From: an uncultured Bacilli bacterium
Lineage (GTDB): Bacteria; Bacillota_I; Bacilli_A; RF39; UBA660
DNA length: 64,000 nucleotides
Direction: 5' to 3'
NCBI GenBank assembly: GCA_934141575.1
Contig: CAKPCJ010000001.1
Coordinates: forward strand, 1 to 64,000
Shown one piece after another: positions 42,579 through 49,514 of this stretch. The notes under the pieces were generated by a model, which was not told where the DNA came from, did no database searches, and worked only from the letters and a program-made list of their open reading frames with translations. Position 1 is the first letter of the stretch; every line of letters starts with the position of its first letter. A program made the translations under genes and the position numbers.

Positions 42579-44732
42579 TTAATCTTCTTTAATTCTTGAT
42601 TCATTTGTGAAAGTCCAACCTGAAAGTGTTTTTGATGTTGACCATTTTACTTCTGTCTTTTTATCAGTTTGAGTATATCCTGCTGGTAATTTTTCTACCC
42701 AATCAGTGTATACATAGCTTTCAGTTGTACCTACCTTTTCTTTTTTACCTGTTTTTGTCCATCCTTGTTTTGTTAAGTCTTCTGTTGACCATTCTTTTTT
42801 AGTAACTGTTTTATAAGCTACATCTTTTATAGTAACTGTCTTTTTATCAGTTTGAGTATATCCTGCTGGTAATTTTTCTACCCAATCAGTGTATACATAT
42901 TGTCCAGCTGATATTAACTTAGATTTTCCTGTTTTTGTCCATCCTTGTTTTGTTAAGTCTTCTGTTGACCATTGTGTTACTATTTTTTGTTTAACAGTGG
43001 TTACTTCTTTTTTATCAATTTGAGTATATCCTGCTGGTAATTTTTCTACCCAATCAGTATAATCCCATTGTCCAGCTGATATTAACTTAGATTTTCCTGT
43101 TTTTGTCCATCCTTGTTTTGTTAAGTCTTCTGTTGACCATTGTGTTACTATTTTTTGTTTAACAGTGGTTACTTCTTTTTTATCAATTTGAGTATATCCT
43201 GCTGGTAATTTTTCTACCCAATCAGTATAATCCCATTGTCCAGCTGATATTAACTTAGATTTTCCTGTTTTTGTCCATCCTTGTTTTGTTAAATCTTCTG
43301 TTGACCATTGTGTTTTAGTTTCAGTAGTAACTACTGTTCTAGATACAGTTTTTGTATCATATAAAGTATATCCTGCTGGTAAAGTTTTTACCCAACCTGT
43401 ATATTCATATGAAGAACCTGATACTTTGCTATTTCCAGTTGCAGTCCATCCACTACCTGGATTAGTTTTAGCCCATTTAGTTTCTACTGAATCAGGAGAT
43501 GTACTACAAATACTGTAACTATAAACTGTAATAGGAACTTGTTTATATTTTGGAGTTTTTGAACGAGATTGTACGCTACATGTATAAGTTATTGATGAAC
43601 CAGGACATTTTTTAGAACCAGAGCCACATTTACCAGTTGTTACACTATAACCTCCGCCTGAAACTCTGCTAGTATCAGAACCTGATCCTGAACATGGTGA
43701 TGATGAAGTATAAGTGCTAGTTGTAGTCCAAGGACCATAAGTATATCCGTCAAAAACCTGTGTATAAGTTGTTCTTGATTCTACACCAACAGCTCCACTT
43801 GGTACAGTAGATTGATTATAGTAAGCTTTACAAGTTTTAGTTCCTGATATTACCTTTTTGTATTCGTAAATATAATCTTGAACAAGTTTTCTACCTTTAT
43901 AGTATGTATCATAAACAACTGTCTCTACTGAAACATTCTTCTGATATTCATAACTGTAAACATCTTCGCTTAATTTTTTCTTACCTTTATAATATGTAGT
44001 TGTCACATTATAATTTTCTAATTTTTGATATTCATAACTGTAAACATCTTCGTTTAATTTTTTCTTACCTTTATAATATGTAGTCGTTACTACATAATTC
44101 TCTGGTTTTTGATATTCATAACTGTAAACATCTTCTGTTGCTTTTTTCTTACCTTTATAATAAGTTACTTGTTTGTTAATCTCATAAGCTTCTTTTTCTT
44201 GTTTTGTATATTCATATTTATATAAATCAACTGTTGATAATTTTCTACCTTTGAATAATTCACGAACAAATTTATACTCTAAAGTTTCAACAACTTGTTC
44301 ACATTTGCCATCAACGCATAAGTCATGACATCCTAAATACTCAACGATATAATCTGTTTTTTCATTACAACTCAAAGTAACTTTTAATTCATATTCATCA
44401 TTTTCTAGCTTAGTTACTTGAACAAATGATTTTTGATTATCACAATATTCACCATTTTTATCAGTGAATGGTAATAATAATTTCATATCTAACATTTCTT
44501 GCAATGTTAATTTTGAAACTTCACCAACTTCTTGAGGTAATCTTTGAACTGTATAATAATCTTCAGCTACCTCTTTCATTTGGTTTATATTGTTATTAAA
44601 TATTGCATCATAAAATGGTTTTGTATTTTGCCTTGGATATAACCATAATAATAAGAATATAAATAACGCTACAAATAATATTTTAAGAATTATACTCTTA
44701 AGTAATCCTCCATTAGTGCTTTCTGTATACAT
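42579..44732 (-). CDS. Membrane-anchored surface protein with two families of tandem repeats (717 aa)
   Basis: Unrecognised protein. One hydrophobic helix near the N-terminus (about 12-32) should anchor it, with the rest outside. Then come a Cys-containing domain (about 35-150), four 28-residue repeats (YYKGKKK...EDVYSYEYQK), a Cys/Ser/Gly-rich segment, and six repeats of about 56-60 residues (WSTEDLTKQGWTKTG...DWVEKLPAGYTQ...), the first degenerate and the last cut short. There is no LPXTG. The longer start at 44771 lies on the promoter; the ATG at 44732 has AAAGGGGG. It is probably an adhesin or surface filament. Confidence 0.8.
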   Translation of the reverse strand: MYTESTNGGLLKSIILKILFVALFIFLLLWLYPRQNTKPFYDAIFNNNINQMKEVAEDYYTVQRLPQEVGEVSKLTLQEMLDMKLLLPFTDKNGEYCDNQKSFVQVTKLENDEYELKVTLSCNEKTDYIVEYLGCHDLCVDGKCEQVVETLEYKFVRELFKGRKLSTVDLYKYEYTKQEKEAYEINKQVTYYKGKKKATEDVYSYEYQKPENYVVTTTYYKGKKKLNEDVYSYEYQKLENYNVTTTYYKGKKKLSEDVYSYEYQKNVSVETVVYDTYYKGRKLVQDYIYEYKKVISGTKTCKAYYNQSTVPSGAVGVESRTTYTQVFDGYTYGPWTTTSTYTSSSPCSGSGSDTSRVSGGGYSVTTGKCGSGSKKCPGSSITYTCSVQSRSKTPKYKQVPITVYSYSICSTSPDSVETKWAKTNPGSGWTATGNSKVSGSSYEYTGWVKTLPAGYTLYDTKTVSRTVVTTETKTQWSTEDLTKQGWTKTGKSKLISAGQWDYTDWVEKLPAGYTQIDKKEVTTVKQKIVTQWSTEDLTKQGWTKTGKSKLISAGQWDYTDWVEKLPAGYTQIDKKEVTTVKQKIVTQWSTEDLTKQGWTKTGKSKLISAGQYVYTDWVEKLPAGYTQTDKKTVTIKDVAYKTVTKKEWSTEDLTKQGWTKTGKKEKVGTTESYVYTDWVEKLPAGYTQTDKKTEVKWSTSKTLSGWTFTNESRIKED
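42590..43500 (-). repeat. Tandem 168/180-base repeats in the surface-protein gene
   Basis: Nearly identical units recur. The marker tctgttgacc begins at 42781, 42961, 43129 and 43297, giving periods of 180, 168 and 168 bases (60 or 56 codons). The middle two copies are almost base-identical, which points to recent duplication or slippage. Confidence 0.9.
43890..44240 (-). repeat. Tandem 84-base repeats in the surface-protein gene
   Basis: The marker acctttataa begins at 43983, 44067 and 44151, an exact 84-base period (28 codons), with a diverged further copy upstream near 43890. Confidence 0.85.
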
Positions 44733-44761
44733 ATTAAAACCCCCTTTTTTAATTGCTGTAT

Positions 44762-44790
44762 ATAGTATCACAACTATTATGATATGTCAA
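44762..44790 (-). promoter_or_regulatory. Proximal promoter P1 of the surface-protein gene
   Basis: Minus strand: TTGACA (44785-44790), 17-base spacer, TACTAT (44762-44767) with TGTGA before it. The spacer holds the dyad TATCA...TGATA. Confidence 0.7.
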
Positions 44791-44845
44791 TAATTTTTAT
44801 GACATTTTTTTGTATACATTTTGTCTTTTTCTTTGATGTTAAGAT

Positions 44846-44874
44846 ATAATATCACATTTTGTGACATTTGTCAA
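44846..44874 (-). promoter_or_regulatory. Distal promoter P2 of the surface-protein gene
   Basis: Minus strand: TTGACA (44869-44874) inside the 3' end of the smr gene, 17-base spacer, TATTAT (44846-44851) with TGTGA before it. The spacer holds TCACA-AAA-TGTGA. Confidence 0.6.
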
Positions 44875-45139
44875 CATTTAATTTAACTAATGTAATTCCC
44901 AAATTAAAATAATCTTTCCTATAGTAAATTACATTTTTATTTTGCTTTAAAATATATTCAGTTTTTTTTGATAATATACCTTTACCAATACCATGAATAA
45001 TTATAATATACTCGTTTCCTAATTTTAAATTTTCCGAGATAAAATCATTTATAAAAACTTCAGCAATATCACTAGTCATCCCATGTAAATCTATTCTAGG
45101 ATAAGTTTTATAAAAAATATTTTCTTTAAATTCATTCAT
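44852..45139 (-). CDS. Stand-alone Smr-domain protein (95 aa)
   Basis: Smr domain of the MutS2 C-terminal type without the MutS part. The conserved DLHGM (17-21) and HGIGKG (48-53) motifs are present. Such domains can nick nucleic acids. GGTGAG precedes the ATG. It ends inside the distal promoter of the repeat-protein gene. Confidence 0.88.
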   Translation of the reverse strand: MNEFKENIFYKTYPRIDLHGMTSDIAEVFINDFISENLKLGNEYIIIIHGIGKGILSKKTEYILKQNKNVIYYRKDYFNLGITLVKLNVDKCHKM

Positions 45140-45169
45140 AGTTATGTCTCACCACTCTTCATACAGAAA

Positions 45170-45180
45170 ATAATACCACA
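45170..45180 (-). promoter_or_regulatory. Extended -10 of the smr gene
   Basis: Minus-strand TGTGGTATTAT (45170-45180), about 30 bases before the ATG at 45139. Confidence 0.45.
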
Positions 45181-45363
45181 TAAATAATTTAATATGTTAT
45201 AAAATAATCCCACTGTAACTTATAAATAATATTTTAGCAAATTGCATTTATCTTTAATACACATATTTATTTTAACACAAAAAGAAAAATTTTTATCCTC
45301 CTAATTAATATGCAAAAATCAAGTTATCTATTTTCTTATTATATTATCAACAATAATAAAACA

Positions 45364-45386
45364 AAAAAACAAGATACTTCTATCTT
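45364..45386 (-). terminator. Terminator of the acyltransferase-sensor operon
   Basis: Minus-strand AAGATA-GAAG-TATCTT (45371-45386) followed by G and a T run. Confidence 0.6.
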
Positions 45387-45456
45387 AGTTTTTAATGTAT
45401 TGTTTATTTTCGATTTTTTTAATCCAAATATATTACATATATATTTATTGTTTTTA

Positions 45457-47235
45457 CTATTTATATTTTTCCTTCAATCTTTTTATTTCCTCTTTATATT
45501 CATCTTTTAATAGATAATCTGCAAATGAATAATCATCAACATAATGATTTTTTATAGATTCTTTGCTTTTATCAAGCATAACAACACTTACCAAATTATT
45601 CAATTTTAATTCATCTATTTTTTTAATCAAACTTACTGCATTAATCCCTATCATTTCATCATCAATTAAAAATATATTATATTCTTCTCCACTAATCAAC
45701 TTATCGATAGCATCTTCAGCATACATTACGGATGAAACTTCAAAGTTATTTTTCTTTAGTTCACTTGATATATTAGATAACTCTTTATAATTATCATCTA
45801 ACAATAAAATTTTTTTCTTATTGGAAATTTCTTTAGCTAATTTAAAAGCAGAATTCTTGCTATCATTTTTTTCAATTAACTGATTTAATATTACTGTAAA
45901 AGTAGTCCCATATTCATCATTTTTTATTAAAAATGTTCCATTTAATAAATCAAGCATTTTTTTTATCATATAATAATCAATATAAATATTTTCTAAATCT
46001 GCTAATTTTTCATCATCCATCTCTACATTACTACTTAATATTTTATTAATTTCATCTAATGACATATTTAGTTTAGAATTAGTTAATGTTATTATTAATC
46101 TACATACATCATTTTTTATTATATACGATATATCTAAATCTACTGTATTATTTTCTTTACTATTGTTAGTTATTAATGAACATAATATTTGTTTCAACTT
46201 TGAAGAATCTCCGTTTAATTTAGGAGGAATAGTATTACTTATACTATAATTAAAAATTACTGATTTATCCAATTTGCTTTTTACTATATATATTATTTGG
46301 CTAAACAAATTATATATATCATACGATGTTTCATATACTTTTATATTCTTTTTATCTATTTGAGAAATACTCAAAACATCATCAATATTAGATATCAAAT
46401 AACTTGATATTTGTGATATTTTAGAAATATTATCTTTTGCATCTTCTAATTTTTCCGATTGCAAGGCATTTTCGCTATATAACCTAATTTTCTTAACAGG
46501 AGTCCTGACATCCTCTGTGATTTTAAAAAGAATATTAGATTTTTCCTCTAAACTGGTTTCTACTAACTCTTTATTTTTATTATATTCTTCAAGTATTTTT
46601 AAATCAGGATTTTCTATTGTAAAAAACATAATAAGTTCAATATATACAATGATGCTTGGAATAACTATAAGATTGGGAATATTTTTTTGAGTAATAGCAG
46701 CTATAATACCAAGACATATCAACGCAAACATAGGGACGGCTTTTTTAGTATAACCTTTTAAAGTTATTCTTACTGATTCAATTAGACTCAATAATATATA
46801 TACCGCACATATTGAATAAACAAAGTTTACACATAATCCAATAGCGTAACCCTCAGTAGAAGAAGCAACAACTTTGAATGGTAAAAAAACAGTCAATATA
46901 GTAAATAATATGTTTATACAGAATACTATTTTTTTTACTCGTGATAGCTTTTTTTTATTTCTCAAATCAATAGATATAAAATATAGAAACAAAAGTGACG
47001 CCCACCAATAATACAATGGTAAATCTAAGTGATTTAAAAACTTTAAAACAGGCATATTTCCAGAATTATATCCAATGTATATCCCTATTATATTAAAAAC
47101 TATATTAAAATTACTGATAAGCATCAAATATTTATAAATACCCGTTTCAGAACTTTCAACTCTTCTCTTGCTGTAAAAAACTGATTGAAGTAATACAAGT
47201 AAAAATAATGAGAAAATTGGTAAAATCAAGTTCAT
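45457..47235 (-). CDS. Hybrid sensor histidine kinase, apparently degenerate (592 aa)
   Basis: The N-terminus has about seven membrane segments (1-215) resembling a sensing domain. A DHp-like helix follows, but the usual SHE-x-RTP reads TEDVRTP (about 247), so the phosphoacceptor His is Glu. The ATPase region keeps YGTTFTVIL but its N- and G1-boxes are altered (NNSKEN; LTNSKLN). A C-terminal receiver domain has LLDDN, Asp in FLIDDEM and a late Lys, but the switch Thr position reads Asp. It is probably a pseudokinase. The acyltransferase gene starts the same operon. Confidence 0.82.
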   Translation of the reverse strand: MNLILPIFSLFLLVLLQSVFYSKRRVESSETGIYKYLMLISNFNIVFNIIGIYIGYNSGNMPVLKFLNHLDLPLYYWWASLLFLYFISIDLRNKKKLSRVKKIVFCINILFTILTVFLPFKVVASSTEGYAIGLCVNFVYSICAVYILLSLIESVRITLKGYTKKAVPMFALICLGIIAAITQKNIPNLIVIPSIIVYIELIMFFTIENPDLKILEEYNKNKELVETSLEEKSNILFKITEDVRTPVKKIRLYSENALQSEKLEDAKDNISKISQISSYLISNIDDVLSISQIDKKNIKVYETSYDIYNLFSQIIYIVKSKLDKSVIFNYSISNTIPPKLNGDSSKLKQILCSLITNNSKENNTVDLDISYIIKNDVCRLIITLTNSKLNMSLDEINKILSSNVEMDDEKLADLENIYIDYYMIKKMLDLLNGTFLIKNDEYGTTFTVILNQLIEKNDSKNSAFKLAKEISNKKKILLLDDNYKELSNISSELKKNNFEVSSVMYAEDAIDKLISGEEYNIFLIDDEMIGINAVSLIKKIDELKLNNLVSVVMLDKSKESIKNHYVDDYSFADYLLKDEYKEEIKRLKEKYK

Positions 47236-47246
47236 ATATATCCACC

Positions 47247-48242
47247 CTATCTTTTTATTTTTTTCGTTAATACCAGTTCATTATATCCATAGCCAAAACT
47301 ATCCTTAGGTGTTTCTTCACCAAATGTAATTCCTTGATAGCCATTACTTTCTGAGGAAACTCTTTGTACAATTGTATTTCCACTGCAATCTATGTAAATT
47401 TTTGAATTAAACTCTTGAAAATATTGATGGGATTCATTTTTTGGAAGAAAAATAAACTGTGATTCAAATTCTCTTACCCCGCTCATGTCATCTTTAGCCC
47501 TTTTGTATGCAGAATATCTTGATTTTATATCATCATCCCAGTTTTTTTCTTTTAAAGAGCTTCTTTTTTCATAATAGTATGGTTTACCATCTACTATATC
47601 GCAAAAAACATTAGGATTTTTTTCACTATATTGCCATGCATAGTGTTTTGTCATTAATTCATAATACATTGTTGCCATCATACTTCTTAGTTCTTCAATA
47701 GATTCAATTAAATTCTCTGTAGGTTTAAAAGGGCTCCCTATTTTTGTGTACCTTCTTTTATTTGAAAAATATGTAACAACAGGTATAATAGGTTTTCCAG
47801 ATTCTAATGATATTCTAATGCAACCATGATTCATTGGCATCATTAATTGATTAGGAGATAAATTCCAAGTAGCTTCCGGATACATTGCAAAATTTTTGCC
47901 ACTTTTAAGTATTTCTATAATATTTGAATATGCCTGTTCTCTACTAATTTTATCCGTTCTTTTTACCCATTGAACCCCATTTAATTCTAATCCTAAACCA
48001 TCAATTGTTCCTTGATCCTCATCACTAACAAGTAAATAAAAATGTTTTTTCACTGCTTGCGCTAACGTAGGAATATCTTCAATGCAATAATGATTAGCTA
48101 CAATCAAATAATTATTATCAGATGGAATTTCACCTTCAACTACCAACCTACCAGTAGTTTTTTGCGTCATCATTCCTATCAGTAATGGATGAATGATTAC
48201 TTTAAACTTTTCATATTTTAACGCTTTTATTTCTTGTTTCAT
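47247..48242 (-). CDS. PlsC-like 1-acyl-glycerol-phosphate acyltransferase (331 aa)
   Basis: Lysophospholipid acyltransferase fold: the catalytic HX4D motif reads NHYCIED (near residue 54), and motif III is YPEATWNLSP in place of FPEGTRS. The C-terminal 130 residues are an extra domain without a known match. A TTG six codons upstream is in frame, but AAGGTGAG fits the ATG at 48242. It leads an operon with the degenerate sensor kinase 11 bases downstream, so lipid acylation and the sensor may be linked. Confidence 0.82.
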   Translation of the reverse strand: MKQEIKALKYEKFKVIIHPLLIGMMTQKTTGRLVVEGEIPSDNNYLIVANHYCIEDIPTLAQAVKKHFYLLVSDEDQGTIDGLGLELNGVQWVKRTDKISREQAYSNIIEILKSGKNFAMYPEATWNLSPNQLMMPMNHGCIRISLESGKPIIPVVTYFSNKRRYTKIGSPFKPTENLIESIEELRSMMATMYYELMTKHYAWQYSEKNPNVFCDIVDGKPYYYEKRSSLKEKNWDDDIKSRYSAYKRAKDDMSGVREFESQFIFLPKNESHQYFQEFNSKIYIDCSGNTIVQRVSSESNGYQGITFGEETPKDSFGYGYNELVLTKKIKR

Positions 48243-48268
48243 ATACTTACTCACCTTCAATTTTCCAA

Positions 48269-48279
48269 ATTATAACACA
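48269..48279 (-). promoter_or_regulatory. Extended -10 of the acyltransferase operon
   Basis: Minus-strand TGTGTTATAAT (48269-48279), with AAGGTGAG and the ATG at 48242 shortly after. Confidence 0.5.
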
Positions 48280-48307
48280 AAAAAACTAAGACATCAATAT
48301 CTTAGTT
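48278..48307 (-). terminator. Terminator of the Xre regulator gene
   Basis: CTAAGA (48286-48291) and TCTTAG (48300-48305) form a stem with one internal mismatch. On the minus strand a T run follows. Confidence 0.5.
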
Positions 48308-48452
48308 AATTTAATTATATCAACTATTACTAATTTTTATATAGTAGCTTGTGCCTCATCCGAGTCTGGAAAACAAAACTCTACTTTTACTAAACTTCTT
48401 ATTTAAACTCATTATACCATATATTTGTGTTCATAAAAATTTTTCCAATCAC

Positions 48453-49337
48453 TTATTTTAACATTTCATTTCTATAATCATTGCTTTCAGTTGCATCAAA
48501 TCCATCTGGTAAATACTTATGAGGTATATAATCATTATATTTGATATCCATAAAGTAATTACAGAATATCATTTCAACATATATTATTCTACTATTACCA
48601 TCAGTTATTGCATATACAAACCCTTGATATGAATCTGATTCCATTGCTAATAATTTATAATTAGTAAATCCAGTTACACCATAATAACCAATATAATCTT
48701 GAATACCATATTTATTTAATCTTTCAACTTCTTTGTAATATTCATCTTCTGAATAATCAACAACTAAATATGATAAATATTGTTTATCCCATGCATCTAA
48801 ATAAATCATTTTAAAATCTTTAACATTTAATCCTTCAACTGATGTCGGAAATATTTCTTCTGACATTCCCCATTTATCTTTATACTCTTTGTTTGCATTA
48901 ACTCCAATAACTTCTTGATATTTACTTGTATCAGTTATTATTGTATTTTTATTTAATCCACCCATAAATATAAATATGCAACTAAATGCAATTATTAAAC
49001 CAATAGCAATTATTCCAACTATAATTGAAATAAACTTAAATATATTTCTTAGTTTTTTCATCTTATAATATTCTTTTAGAATCAAATCTAGATTTTCAAT
49101 ACTATGTGTTTCTATTTCATTCTTTTGGATTTTCTCTCCACTTAAAAACTCATTAACATCAATATCTAATATATTGCATAGTTCTTTTAAGATAGAATAA
49201 TCAGGCATAGTATTACCATTTTCCCATCTACTTACACTTCTATTAGATACACCTAATTTTTCTGCAAGTTGTTCTTGAGTAATATTTTTATCTTTTCGAC
49301 ACTTTGCAATAAACTTACCAATCTTTTCTTGATTCAT
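48453..49337 (-). CDS. Membrane-tethered Xre-family regulator (294 aa)
   Basis: Residues 1-65 are a clear Xre/Cro HTH (ITQEQLAEKLGVSNRSVSRWENGNTMPDY). One membrane helix (about 97-125) follows, then an extracytoplasmic domain of about 165 residues with many aromatic and acidic residues and no recognised family. AAAGGAG precedes the ATG. The layout suggests a one-component transmembrane sensor-regulator. Confidence 0.85.
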   Translation of the reverse strand: MNQEKIGKFIAKCRKDKNITQEQLAEKLGVSNRSVSRWENGNTMPDYSILKELCNILDIDVNEFLSGEKIQKNEIETHSIENLDLILKEYYKMKKLRNIFKFISIIVGIIAIGLIIAFSCIFIFMGGLNKNTIITDTSKYQEVIGVNANKEYKDKWGMSEEIFPTSVEGLNVKDFKMIYLDAWDKQYLSYLVVDYSEDEYYKEVERLNKYGIQDYIGYYGVTGFTNYKLLAMESDSYQGFVYAITDGNSRIIYVEMIFCNYFMDIKYNDYIPHKYLPDGFDATESNDYRNEMLK

Positions 49338-49479
49338 AAAATTTCTCCTTTCTGGAATAAATTATATATTTATATTGCTTTTATGTAGAGGACATAAAGT
49401 GAGAATTTAACTTATATATTTATTTTACCATATTTTTGGAAAATCCGAGTATTCGTAAAAACTTCTATTTTCCGAACAC

Positions 49480-49504
49480 AAAAAAAGCTGGTTTTACCCA
49501 GCCT
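49480..49504 (-). terminator. Intrinsic terminator of ppdK
   Basis: GCTGG (49487-49491) and CCAGC (49498-49502) pair across a T-rich loop. On the minus strand a run of T follows. Confidence 0.75.
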
Positions 49505-49514
49505 TTACGTATGT

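Larger units (their letters stand above)
45140..45456. other. Intergenic region, 317 bases
   Basis: It contains the smr promoter (extended -10 TGTGG-TATTAT on the minus strand, 45170-45180) and the terminator of the sensor gene (45364-45386). Otherwise only AT-rich sequence without a convincing gene or RNA was seen. Confidence 0.5.

Noticed and set aside
42590..43500. Repeats considered as a CRISPR array
   Set aside because: The units are long, contiguous and in frame within a protein gene; there are no spacers and no cas genes.
45310..45510. 66-residue plus-strand frame rich in Phe, Leu and Ile
   Set aside because: It has no ribosome site, overlaps the sensor gene on the other strand and looks like AT-rich shadow sequence.
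49437..49476. Inverted repeat GGAAAAT...ATTTTCC after ppdK
   Set aside because: It has mismatches and a large loop and is followed by no T run; the true terminator is at 49480-49504.
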